The translations under genes and the position numbers were made by a program. This document shows, piece after piece, positions 8,661 to 18,557 of a stretch of 64,000 nucleotides of DNA; the stretch's first letter is position 1, and each line of letters starts with the position of its first letter. The DNA is from KBS50 sp042434095 (GTDB lineage Bacteria > Actinomycetota > Actinomycetes > Mycobacteriales > Micromonosporaceae), in contig NZ_JBHLUE010000026.1 in NCBI RefSeq assembly GCF_042434095.1, positions 310,001-374,000 of the forward strand, read 5' to 3'. The notes under the pieces were generated by a model, which ran no database searches, was not told where the DNA came from, and saw only the letters and a list, made by a program, of their open reading frames with translations.

Positions 8661-9170
8661 GTGCAGCGTGAGCCGGCGTACGGCGCCGTCGACGTCCACT
8701 ATCCGGAGGCCGGCGGGGCCGTCGCCGCGTTGGTGATCGCCGCCGACCCGGCCTTCGCGGCCATCCGCGCCGAACACGTTGCCACCGTCGCCGAGGTGGC
8801 CGCGTACCGGCCCGGCGCCTTCTTCGCCCGGGAACTGCCGGCCATGCGGGCCGTGCTGGCGGCCGCCGGGCCGCTGCACCTGCTGGTCATCGACGGGTAC
8901 GTGGATCTGGATCCGCACGGGCGGCCGGGGCTGGGCGCCCACGCGCACGCCGAGTTCGCGGTGCCGGTGATCGGGGTGGCCAAGACGGCGTTCCGGGATG
9001 CCACCCATGCCGTCGAGGTCCGTCGTGGCGCGGCGACCCGGCCCCTGTATGTCACCGCCGCCGGCCTGCCCGTCGAGCGGGCCGCCGCGCTGGTGCGGGC
9101 GATGGCCGGCCCGTACCGGTTGCCCGACGCGCTGCGCCGGGTGGACGCGCTGTCCCGTGGCAGGTCCTGA
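8661..9170 (+). CDS. nfi: Endonuclease V (deoxyinosine repair)
   Basis: The 169-residue protein matches endonuclease V in its key blocks. The first catalytic Asp is in AVDVHY, followed by AAYRPGAFFARELPA with the catalytic Glu, the second Asp in LLVIDGYVDLDPHGRPGLG, and PVIGVAKT. The enzyme nicks DNA (or RNA in some lineages) near inosine. The GTG at 8661, 10 nt after the previous stop, is chosen because family similarity begins just after it; an in-frame ATG at 8580 would overlap the upstream gene by 71 bp. At 169 residues it is shorter than the ~220 usual for the family, with a compact C-terminus. Confidence 0.8.
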   Translation: MQREPAYGAVDVHYPEAGGAVAALVIAADPAFAAIRAEHVATVAEVAAYRPGAFFARELPAMRAVLAAAGPLHLLVIDGYVDLDPHGRPGLGAHAHAEFAVPVIGVAKTAFRDATHAVEVRRGAATRPLYVTAAGLPVERAAALVRAMAGPYRLPDALRRVDALSRGRS

Positions 9171-9251
9171 CGTACCAGACCGGACCCTGGCCCGCCCGGC
9201 CTCGCCCCGGGCGGCCCATCGCCGCGCTATGGTGGGTCGAGTTCCTTCGGG

Positions 9252-9293
9252 ATGGGAGTGCTCGTGGCAGGTGACGACGACATCTCCGGGTGA
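9252..9293 (+). CDS. Possible leader peptide (13 aa) before the ABC-F gene
   Basis: ATG at 9252 opens a short frame encoding MGVLVAGDDDISG and ending in TGA at 9291-9293. An overlapping alternative in another frame starts at ATG 9229 and would give about 31 residues. Neither has a strong ribosome-binding site. ABC-F antibiotic-resistance genes are commonly controlled by translated leaders that sense stalled ribosomes, and the 247-bp gap upstream of this one is long for the region. The reading is inference from position. Confidence 0.3.
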   Translation: MGVLVAGDDDISG

Positions 9294-9366
9294 GAGCCCG
9301 GACCGGCCGCCGACGCGCGCGTGATCGCGCCGTCGCCGCGGCCCCCTTCGTCGTCCCCTTTCCGCG

Positions 9367-9393
9367 CCGAGCAATGCCGACGCGCGTGCTCGG
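9367..9393 (+). promoter_or_regulatory. Hairpin just upstream of the ABC-F ribosome-binding site
   Basis: Arms CCGAGCA (9367-9373) and TGCTCGG (9387-9393) enclose a 13-nt loop that includes GCCGACGCGCG, a sequence also present near 9301-9311. The hairpin ends 11 nt before the GAGG at about 9408 that serves the GTG start at 9418. It could take part in attenuation or sequester the translation start. Confidence 0.35.
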
Positions 9394-9417
9394 TCTCGCA
9401 CATTTTCGAGGTCGATC

Positions 9418-11058
<1,641 letters not shown>

Positions 11059-12087
11059 GGTCGCGGCGCACGCCCCGGCGCGGCATGGCCGCCCGGCGGC
11101 GCCGGGCGAGCAGGAGCGTCGCCAGCAGGGCCGCGAGGGCCGGCAGACCGGCCAGGCCGGCCACCAGCAGAGCACGGCGACCCCGACCGGCGCCCTCGTC
11201 GGCCACCGTGCGGGTGATCCAGCCGTGCAGGTTGTCCGTCCGGGCACTCGACTCCGGGCCGGGGTGCGGGCACCCCGGCCCGGTGCTGACCACGGCCACC
11301 AGCACGGGCGCGGCGTTCGACCGCTGCCGGAAGTACGGCCCGCCGGAGTCGTGGGGGCACGGGCTGGTGTCCCGCCGCGGTGCCCGGCCGGAGGTCTCCA
11401 CGACGGTGTCCCCGACGGCCTCGACGACGAACTGCCCGGTCTGAAGCCGGTCCGCGGGGGTGCCGTCCAGGGTCAGGCCGTACCCGGTGAGCCGGACGAC
11501 CTCGCCGACCGCGGGCGGTGCGGCGGCCACCCGCAGCGGCTCGATGTCGGTGATCGCGGACGCCAGTTCGGCGAGGGCCACGTCGGCGATGCCGGCCTGG
11601 CGTACGGCGACGACCTCCACCCGGTGGCCACCCGAGCCGGTGAGGTCGGCGCGGCCGATCGTGGCCACGGTGCGGTCGGCCACCGGCCGGCTGACCCGGC
11701 GGCCGGCCGCGTCCCGGAAGCAGTGGCCCGCGGTGATCACCCAGCGCGGCGCGACGAGGGCGCCGGAGCAGGAGCTGTCCCGGCTCCCGCCCTCGGCCGT
11801 GGGCAGGCCGGTCATGGTCAGCAGCGCCGAGAACCGGTACGCGCCGTCGCCGGCGTTCTGGCCGTGGGCGATCGCGTGCGCCGGACGGGCGGTCGCTGGT
11901 CCCGGGACGGCGGCCACGAACAGCAGGACGGCGAATCGATGAAATATCCGCAAATCACACCCCGTACGATCGAGCGAACCCCACCAGGCTGCCGAACCGG
12001 CCGTCCGGCGGCCGTCAGCGGCGCCCTTACGGAACTTTTATCGCGGCCCTGCAAGCCTGGCGGGTGGCCCAAAGAGGAGGCGCGGTG

Positions 12088-12747
12088 GTGCGAGTGCTGG
12101 TCGCGGACGACGAGCGGATGCTGGCCGACATGGTGGCCGAGGGTCTGCGGCGGCTGTCCATGGCCGTCGACGTGGTCTACGACGGCGTGAGTGCCCTGGA
12201 CCGGCTTGGCGTGAACCGGTACGACGTGGCCGTCCTGGACCGGGACATGCCGGGCAGCACCGGCGACGAGGTGTGCCGGTGGATCGCCGGCTCGGGCGCC
12301 GGGACCCGGGTCCTGATGCTGACCGCCGCCGTCGGGATCCGCGACCGGGTCGAGGGCCTCGGCCTCGGCGCCGACGACTACCTGACCAAGCCGTTCGCCT
12401 TCGCCGAGCTGGTGGCCCGGCTGCAGGCGCTGGCCCGGCGGTCGGCACCGGCGCTGCCGCCGGTGCTCGAGCGCGACGGCATCGTGCTGGACGTCGGGCG
12501 CCACACCGTCACCAGGGACGGGCTGGCGCTGGCCCTGTCGCCGAAGGAGTTCGCGGTGCTGCACGTGCTGCTGCGCGCCGGCGGCCGGGTGGTCAGCGCC
12601 GAGGACCTGCTGGAGCAGGCGTGGGACGAGCACGCGGACCCGTTCACCAACACCGTCCGCACCACCGTGATGACCCTGCGGCGCAAGCTGGGCGATCCGC
12701 CGGTGCTGCACACCGTGCCCCGGGCCGGCTACCGCCTCGGCTCGTGA
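12088..12747 (+). CDS. OmpR-type response regulator
   Basis: The 219-residue regulator has a receiver domain with acidic pair D7-D8, phospho-acceptor D51 in VLDRDMPG, the LTA Thr near 79 and K101 in TKPF. A winged-helix domain follows from about residue 125 (LSPKEFAVLHVLL, TVRTTVMTLRRKLG, TVPRAGYRL). The GTG at 12088 is preceded by AAAGAGGAGG at 12071-12080; GTG 12085 is equally possible. The stop overlaps the start of the kinase gene (GTGA). The C-terminal motif WDEHADPFT recurs in the second regulator of this window, marking the two as paralogues. Confidence 0.88.
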   Translation: MRVLVADDERMLADMVAEGLRRLSMAVDVVYDGVSALDRLGVNRYDVAVLDRDMPGSTGDEVCRWIAGSGAGTRVLMLTAAVGIRDRVEGLGLGADDYLTKPFAFAELVARLQALARRSAPALPPVLERDGIVLDVGRHTVTRDGLALALSPKEFAVLHVLLRAGGRVVSAEDLLEQAWDEHADPFTNTVRTTVMTLRRKLGDPPVLHTVPRAGYRLGS

Positions 12748-13838
12748 CGCCGGGCTCGCCGGCGCGGCGGATGCTTCTGCTCTGCGCGGGACTCCTCGTC
12801 GCGACCCAGGCCGTACCGTGGGTGAGCGACCAGATCCTGGCGCTGTGGCATGAGTTCGGCCCGTCCTGGTGTGGCGGCCCGCACCTGGGGCCGCCGGGCC
12901 CGGACGCCTCGGCCGTCTGCGTCCAGCTCTACCGCCGACCCAGCCTCCCCGGCGCGGTGGTCCGGGCGCTGCTGCTCGCGGCCGTCCTGGCCGGCTGCGT
13001 CCCGGCGGTGCGCTGGTGCGTGCGACCTGTGCGGGACCTCGCCCCGCTCATCGCGAACGTCGGCCCGCAGAACCTCGGCCACCGCCTGCGGCCGGGACCG
13101 GGTCGCGACGCGCTCGCGCTGCTGGGCCGGGCGATCGACGAGATGATGGACCGGATCACCGTGGGCTACGAGGCGCAGCGCCGGTTCGCCGCGGACGCGT
13201 CGCACGAGCTGCGGACGCCGCTGGCCGTCCAGCGCACCCTGATCGAGGTCGGCCTGGCAAGGTCCCTCAGCGAGGACCAACTCGCCCTGATCAGCACGCA
13301 ACTGCTGGAGACCAACGAACGCAACGAACGCCTCATCGAGGGGCTGCTCGTGCTCAGCGAGAGCGACCGCGGCCTGCTGGCCCGGACACCGTTGCGGCTC
13401 GATCTCATCACCGCGGCGGTGCTCGACGCCCACCGGGCCCGGGCCGCCGACGCCGGTCTCACGATCACCGCCACGCTGCGCCCGCGCGTCGCCCTGGGCG
13501 AGCAGGTGCTGCTGGAACGCCTGGTCACCAACCTGGTGCAGAACGCCGTGAAGTACAACCGGCCGGACGGCACCATCGACGTCCGGGTCGGGGACGAGCC
13601 GGCCCTGGTCGTCACGAACACCGGCGAGGACATCCCGCCGGAATCCGTGCCCGCACTGTTCGAACCGTTCCGCCGCCGCTCCGGCGCCCGCATCGACCAC
13701 AGCGGCGGCGCCGGCCTCGGGCTCTCGATCGCCCGTTCCATCACCCGGGCGCACGACGGCACCATCGCCGCGGCGTCGACCGGCCGGGACGGCCTGCGCG
13801 TCGAGGTCCGGCTGCCCGCCACCGACGCCCCGGATTGA
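12744..13838 (+). CDS. Sensor histidine kinase
   Basis: The 364-residue kinase has a transmembrane segment near residues 9-28, a short extracytoplasmic loop of about 45 residues with two Cys (WCGGP, AVCVQ), and a second transmembrane segment near 72-92. A HAMP-like region follows. The dimerisation motif is FAADASHELRTPL, with phospho-accepting His at about residue 154. The ATPase motifs are NLVQNAVKYN and GGAGLGLSIARS. It overlaps the regulator gene by 4 bp, so the pair forms one operon. The signal is unknown; the cupredoxin-like lipoprotein just downstream makes envelope or metal sensing conceivable. Confidence 0.88.
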   Translation: MTPGSPARRMLLLCAGLLVATQAVPWVSDQILALWHEFGPSWCGGPHLGPPGPDASAVCVQLYRRPSLPGAVVRALLLAAVLAGCVPAVRWCVRPVRDLAPLIANVGPQNLGHRLRPGPGRDALALLGRAIDEMMDRITVGYEAQRRFAADASHELRTPLAVQRTLIEVGLARSLSEDQLALISTQLLETNERNERLIEGLLVLSESDRGLLARTPLRLDLITAAVLDAHRARAADAGLTITATLRPRVALGEQVLLERLVTNLVQNAVKYNRPDGTIDVRVGDEPALVVTNTGEDIPPESVPALFEPFRRRSGARIDHSGGAGLGLSIARSITRAHDGTIAAASTGRDGLRVEVRLPATDAPD

Positions 13839-13960
13839 ACCTTCGCGCGGGCGTGCCCGTAGCTCTCCGTAGCGGGGATCTTCGCGCGGTCCGACCTTCG
13901 CGCGCCCGCGTGCCGCCGGGCGCACCGTCCGGGCGGCGTCGGAGAGGGAGGGGAGAGCCG

Positions 13961-14713
13961 ATGCGGCGAACCGGTACGGGTCGATGGTGGGCGGCTTGCC
14001 GCGCGGTGGCGGGGGCGTCGCTGCTCGCCCTGACCTCCTGCGCGCCGGCCACAACGCCGAGCACCACCGCGCCCCGGCCCGCCGGAGCCGGAGCGAGCGC
14101 CCAAGCCGGTGACCCCGCCGGTGCCGCCGGCTCCGGGCCGGACTGCACCAGGGCCACCAAGGCGACCATCGTCCAGACGGCGTCGGCCGAGGGACACCGG
14201 TACGCGTTCAGCCCGCCGAGCCTGCGGATCCAGCGGGGCGGCTTCCTGGCCATCACCAACCGGTCCGATGAGGTCCACGCGCTGACCACTACCCCGGATG
14301 CCGGGATCGTCAGCAGCGTCCTCGATCGCAAGGAACGGCAGGTGATCCAGTTCCCCAGGTCGGGTACGTTCACCGTGCGCAGCGCGGACGCGACACACCG
14401 GGCGACCCTGCGGGTGGCCGTCGCCGGCGAGAGCGGGTGCGGCGCGCCGAAGCCCAGGGTGACGATCACCGACGGGTACGCCTTCACCCCGAAGACGCTG
14501 TCGATCCGCGCCGCCGAGAACTTCGCCGTGGTCAACGAGTCCGGCACCGCCCACACGGTGACCTGCACGCCCGACCCCGGCGGCAACCGGGACAACTCCC
14601 GGCTGGACAGGGGCGAGACCCAGCTCCTCGCCATCGACGAGCCGGGCCGGTACGTGTGCGGGAGCGTTCAGCACTCCCGCGCCAGGGTCACCATCACGGT
14701 CGACGGCGGGTGA
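13961..14713 (+). CDS. Lipoprotein with two cupredoxin-like domains
   Basis: The 250-residue protein has an N-terminal lipoprotein signal (LLALTSC lipobox, Cys near 28) and a Pro/Ala/Thr-rich linker. Two repeated beta-sandwich segments follow: HRYAFSPPSLRIQRGGFLAI (residues ~75-150) and DGYAFTPKTLSIRAAENFAV (~165-248). Each is like a plastocyanin/EfeO-type domain. The second carries ESGTAHTVTC and GRYVCGSVQHS, which give possible His/Cys metal ligands; the first has DEVHAL but lacks the Cys-His end. A copper site in domain 2 is inferred. A strong ribosome-binding site (GAGGGAGGGG) precedes the ATG. The 122-bp gap from the kinase gene leaves co-transcription open. Confidence 0.65.
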   Translation: MRRTGTGRWWAACRAVAGASLLALTSCAPATTPSTTAPRPAGAGASAQAGDPAGAAGSGPDCTRATKATIVQTASAEGHRYAFSPPSLRIQRGGFLAITNRSDEVHALTTTPDAGIVSSVLDRKERQVIQFPRSGTFTVRSADATHRATLRVAVAGESGCGAPKPRVTITDGYAFTPKTLSIRAAENFAVVNESGTAHTVTCTPDPGGNRDNSRLDRGETQLLAIDEPGRYVCGSVQHSRARVTITVDGG

Positions 14714-14722
14714 GCCGGGACA

Positions 14723-14758
14723 GGCCCGCCCGCCGGCCCAGGGGCGGGAGGGCGGGCC
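14723..14758. terminator. Bidirectional terminator hairpin
   Basis: Arms GGCCCGCCC (14723-14731) and GGGCGGGCC (14750-14758) form a 9-bp GC stem between the converging cupredoxin lipoprotein gene and the peptidase gene, 9 bp after one stop and 7 bp from the other. Confidence 0.65.
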
Positions 14759-14765
14759 CGTCGCA

Positions 14766-16478
14766 TCATCGACCGAGCGGCGGGCTGACCCACGGTTCCG
14801 GCTGGAGCCGGTAGGCGCCACCGAAGCCGGGGCCGTCAGGGCTCCCCAAGCCGCGACCGCCGGCGCGGGCGTCGGGTTGGCCGGCGGCGCCGGCGCGGAC
14901 GGCCGGGTCCTCGGGTTGCAGCCCCGCGCAGGACCCACCGTCCCGGTTACCGGTGTCGAAATAGTCGGCCAGATGCCGCGCGCAGTCCGGCACGAACGGC
15001 AGGGATCCGTGGATGAAGTCGTCGACGGTGAACACCTGTCCGCCGATGGTGTCCCGCATCTGCCACACCCAGGGGTACGGCGTCGACGTCTCGTACCGGT
15101 GCCCCGACAGCTGCAGCGAACCGCCGCCGCGGCGCAGCTGGAACGACTGCACGGGCAGCGTCCACCCGGCACAGGTCGGGCGCAGCGCCGTGACGTCGCC
15201 GGTGACCGGGTTGCGGTCGAGGTTGCGCCGGTACTCCCGCCACAGCGGCTCGAAGTTCCGCGAGCTGGTGTCCTCGTTGCACAGGTACGCCTGGCCGGCC
15301 GTGTCGTTGCCCCGCTCGGGGGCGCCCGCTGGCGGCGCCGGCGGCGGACCGTCCGGCCCGCCCACGACATCGCGGACCGGCTGTGGCGCCGGACCGCCGT
15401 CGACCGCGGTCCGCATGGCCACGAGGATCCGCGCGGCCAGTTCCCAGTCCACGTTCGGGGCGGAGGCCACGTACGAGATGAAGCTGCCGTCGAGCGGGAT
15501 CGGAACGTCGGAGAACCGCCACGGGTGCGCGTCCGCGCCCTCCCGCAGCGCCAGCACGGTCGCCCGGACCTTCGCCGGAGTGTCCCCGAGGCCGTACGCC
15601 CCGTCGCGCGCGGCGAGCCACCCGGAGAACAGCGTGAAGACCTGCTCGGTGGCCCGCGCCGACGCGTCGAACCGGTAGGCCAGGTCGTACGCGCGCGGGG
15701 AGACCACGCTGTCCAGCCACATCCGGTCGATCGTGTCCGGGAACATGCTCCGGTACACCGCCCCGAGCTGGGTGCCCCAGGACGCGCCGAAGTAGCTCAT
15801 CCGCGGCTCGCCCAGCGCCCGACGGATCCGATCCAGGTCCCGGGCCGCGTTCGCCGTCGTCAACTGGGACAGGAAGGCGGGGTTGCCGGCCGAACACTCC
15901 GCCGCCTGCTTCGCGAACGCGTCGTACGCCTGCTTCAGCGCCGCCCTGGTCCACCGGCCCACCGGCGGCTCGTCGCGGCCGGTGGCCGGGCAGTCGTACG
16001 AGGTGCTGTAGCCGACGCCCCGCGGGTCGAAGCCGATGAGGTCGTACCGCTCGTTGAGCCGGGCGTCCGTCTCGCTGGTCAGCACCAGGTGGCTGGGCAT
16101 CAGGTAGCCGCTGCCGCCCGGACCGCCGGGGTTCATCGCCAGGCTGCCCAGCCGGTGTGCGGGGTCAACGGCGCGCAGCCGGGTGAGGGCGATGGTGATG
16201 CGCCGCCCACCGGGCTCCCGGTAGTTCAGCGGCACACTCACCGTGCCGCAGTCGGTGCGCGCCCACAGCTCCCGGAACCGCCCCCGGTCCTCCGGGCGGA
16301 TGCTCAGGTAGTCGAGGACCGCGTCGGAATACCGCGGGCACTCCCGCCAGGTGACCGTCTCCGGCGCCGCCGCGACCCGCTGTGACGCCGGTGCCGCGGC
16401 GACCCGCTGTGACGCCGGTGGCGCGGCCCCGCGGCGGCGCCGGGGCCGAGGCCGGCGAGGGCCAGGCCGATCCCGCAC
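14766..16478 (-). CDS. Secreted tripeptidyl-aminopeptidase-like alpha/beta hydrolase, apparent 5' frameshift
   Basis: The frame encodes a peptidase of the Streptomyces SlpD/TAP type: NPGGPGGSG (oxyanion loop), GFDPRGVG, nucleophile Ser near residue 233 in GASWGTQLG, and a C-terminal TAP-like domain with the HGSLPFVPDC region. These are exported enzymes that release tripeptides. In this frame the N-terminus is only Arg/Pro-rich sequence from GTG 16478. A good signal peptide (RRTRLSAAACGIGLALAG, then LGPGAAA) lies in another frame just upstream, readable from GTG 16531. A single indel in the GC run near 16425-16450 would join them. A 27-bp tandem repeat encoding ASQRVAAAP twice follows immediately. 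Either a sequencing error or a real inactivating or phase-variable shift is possible. Confidence 0.75.
   Translation of the reverse strand: MRDRPGPRRPRPRRRRGAAPPASQRVAAAPASQRVAAAPETVTWRECPRYSDAVLDYLSIRPEDRGRFRELWARTDCGTVSVPLNYREPGGRRITIALTRLRAVDPAHRLGSLAMNPGGPGGSGYLMPSHLVLTSETDARLNERYDLIGFDPRGVGYSTSYDCPATGRDEPPVGRWTRAALKQAYDAFAKQAAECSAGNPAFLSQLTTANAARDLDRIRRALGEPRMSYFGASWGTQLGAVYRSMFPDTIDRMWLDSVVSPRAYDLAYRFDASARATEQVFTLFSGWLAARDGAYGLGDTPAKVRATVLALREGADAHPWRFSDVPIPLDGSFISYVASAPNVDWELAARILVAMRTAVDGGPAPQPVRDVVGGPDGPPPAPPAGAPERGNDTAGQAYLCNEDTSSRNFEPLWREYRRNLDRNPVTGDVTALRPTCAGWTLPVQSFQLRRGGGSLQLSGHRYETSTPYPWVWQMRDTIGGQVFTVDDFIHGSLPFVPDCARHLADYFDTGNRDGGSCAGLQPEDPAVRAGAAGQPDARAGGRGLGSPDGPGFGGAYRLQPEPWVSPPLGR
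16374..16420. repeat. 27-bp direct repeat in the peptidase N-terminus
   Basis: The block GACCCGCTGTGACGCCGGTG occurs at 16374-16393 and again at 16401-16420, a period of 27 bp or nine codons. On the minus strand it encodes ASQRVAAAP twice, in the linker between the displaced signal peptide and the mature peptidase. Confidence 0.85.
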
Positions 16479-16666
16479 GCCGCGGCCGACAATCGGGTAC
16501 GTCTGTTGCCACTCTGGACCCTCCTCCGCACGGCCGGATGCCGTGTCCCCGCCTGTCTACGCATCGACGGGCAACAGCGGACCCACACGGCTCGTTATCG
16601 TCGTGTTACCGCCGCAGGGTGATACTCGGCCGCGCCGGGCATGGTCTCGACCGGAGGGCGCCGAAA

Positions 16667-17788
16667 TTGTCGATCCGCTGGCCACCGTATTCGATCCGCA
16701 TGCGACTGACGCTGCTGTACGCCTCGCTGTTCCTCGCCTCCGGCGTCGCGCTGCTGGCGCTCGTGGCGTTCCTGGTGTTCCGCCAACCGGTCCTGGTCAC
16801 CGTCGCGCCGGCGCCGCCCTTCCGCGACCCCGACCTGCCCCGGCCACCGCCGCCGGCCGACCTGGCCGTCGTCCCCACCTGGCAGACGGTCCAGTCGGTG
16901 CTGCTCATGTCGGCGATCGCGCTGGCCGTGATGGCCGTCGTGTCGACCGCGCTGGGCTGGGTGGTCGCGGGCCGGGCCCTGCGCCCGCTGCGGACCATGA
17001 CGGTCACGACCCGCCGCATCTCCGAGCGCACCCTGCACCAGCGGCTGGCCGTCCCCGGCCCGCGCGACGAGCTGACCGAGCTCGCGGACACCGTCGACGA
17101 ACTGCTCGCCCGGCTGGAGCGGGCCTTCGAGGCGCAGCGCCGGTTCGTCGCGAACGCCTCCCACGAACTGCGTACGCCGCTGGCGATGATGCGGACCTCC
17201 GTGGACGTGGCGGCCAGCAAGCCGGCGCCGGTGCCCAGGGAGGTCACGGTGCTGGCGGGCAAGCTGAACGAGGGCCTCGACGCGGCGGATCGGCTGCTGG
17301 AGGGGCTGCTGCTGCTGGCGCGCGCCCAGAACGACCCGGCCCCGCGGACCGAGCCGGTGCGGCTGGCCGACCTGGTCGACGCCGCGCTCGGCGCCCGCGC
17401 CGACGCGGTGGCCGAGCGGCGACTCACCGTGGACCGCCGGACCGCCCCGGTGGTCGTGCCGGGCAACGCCTCGCTGCTGCGCAGCCTCGTCGACAACCTG
17501 GTGGACAACGCGGTCCGGCACAACGCGCCGGGCGGCTGGCTGCGGGTCATGACCGGTACGCGGGGCTACCGGACCCGGGTCACCGTCGAGAACGGCGGCC
17601 CGGTGCTCGACCAGGCCGACGTCGACCTGCTCGGTCAACCGTTCCAGCGGATCGGTGCGGCGCGGACCTCGCGGTCCGGCACCGGGCTGGGACTGTCGAT
17701 CGTGGCCGCGGTGGCGACGGCGCACGGCGGGACGCTCGTGCTGCGGGCGCGACCCGACGGCGGCCTGTGGGCGCAGGTGGAGCTGTGA
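16667..17788 (+). CDS. Sensor histidine kinase
   Basis: The 373-residue kinase has a transmembrane segment near residues 13-38, a short proline-rich outer loop (APPFRDPDLPRPPPP) and a second transmembrane segment near 78-105. A HAMP domain follows. The phospho-acceptor motif is FVANASHELRTPL with His near residue 166, and the ATPase motifs are NLVDNAVRHN and GTGLGLSIVAAVA. The start is a TTG at 16667, preceded by GGAGGG with 8-nt spacing; no ATG or GTG fits the beginning of the family pattern. It overlaps the downstream regulator by 3 bp. The very short sensor loop suggests detection of membrane or envelope state. Confidence 0.85.
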   Translation: MSIRWPPYSIRMRLTLLYASLFLASGVALLALVAFLVFRQPVLVTVAPAPPFRDPDLPRPPPPADLAVVPTWQTVQSVLLMSAIALAVMAVVSTALGWVVAGRALRPLRTMTVTTRRISERTLHQRLAVPGPRDELTELADTVDELLARLERAFEAQRRFVANASHELRTPLAMMRTSVDVAASKPAPVPREVTVLAGKLNEGLDAADRLLEGLLLLARAQNDPAPRTEPVRLADLVDAALGARADAVAERRLTVDRRTAPVVVPGNASLLRSLVDNLVDNAVRHNAPGGWLRVMTGTRGYRTRVTVENGGPVLDQADVDLLGQPFQRIGAARTSRSGTGLGLSIVAAVATAHGGTLVLRARPDGGLWAQVEL

Positions 17789-18459
17789 GGGTGCTGGTCG
17801 TGGAGGACGTTCGCCGGCTCGCCGACGACATCGCCGAGGGGCTCCGGGACCAGGGCATGGCCGTGGACGTCGCGTACGACGGGCTCACGGCGGCCGAGAA
17901 GGTGGCGGTCACCGCGTACGACGTCGTGGTCCTCGACCGCGACCTGCCCGGGCTGCACGGCGACGTGCTCTGCCGGCAGATCACCCGGGCGACCGACCCA
18001 GCGATGGTCATCATGCTCACCGCCGCGGGGTCGCCGGGGGACCGTGTCGCGGGCCTGCGCCTGGGTGCCGACGACTATCTGGGCAAGCCGTTCCACTTCT
18101 CCGAGCTGGTGCTGCGCATCAGGTCCCTGGCCCGGCGCCGGCCCTCGGCGCGGCCGCGGGTGCTCACCGGCGCGGGCATCGAGTTGGACCCGGTGCTGCG
18201 CACCGCCACCCGGCTCGGGCGGCCGCTCCGGCTCTCCCGCAAGGAATTCGAGGTGCTGGCGGAGCTGCTGGCGGCGGCCCCCGCCCCGCTGAGCGCCGAA
18301 CAGCTCCTGGAGAAGGTCTGGGACGAGAACGCCGACCCGTTCACCAAGACGGTCGCGGTCACGATCGGGCGGCTGCGCCGCCGGCTCGGCCCGCCCGACG
18401 TCATCGTCACGGTCGCCGGCGCCGGCTACCGGATCCGCCATGACCTGGAGCCGGCCTGA
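17785..18459 (+). CDS. OmpR-type response regulator
   Basis: The 224-residue regulator has a receiver domain with phospho-acceptor D51 (VLDRDLPG), the LTA motif and K101 (GKPF), and a winged-helix DNA-binding domain from about residue 125 (LSRKEFEVLAELL, TVAVTIGRLRRRLG, VAGAGYRI). GTG 17785 overlaps the kinase stop. Its WDENADPFT motif and overall alignment mirror the regulator at 12.1 kb. Here the kinase gene comes first, the reverse of the other system. Confidence 0.88.
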   Translation: MRVLVVEDVRRLADDIAEGLRDQGMAVDVAYDGLTAAEKVAVTAYDVVVLDRDLPGLHGDVLCRQITRATDPAMVIMLTAAGSPGDRVAGLRLGADDYLGKPFHFSELVLRIRSLARRRPSARPRVLTGAGIELDPVLRTATRLGRPLRLSRKEFEVLAELLAAAPAPLSAEQLLEKVWDENADPFTKTVAVTIGRLRRRLGPPDVIVTVAGAGYRIRHDLEPA

Positions 18460-18557
18460 GGAGTGCCGTGCGATCCGGCGGCGTCCGCACGACACCCGGT
18501 CAGCGCACGTCCCCTGCCGTATGATCAGCCGGTCGTTCACCGTCCCGTGGAGGTCGG

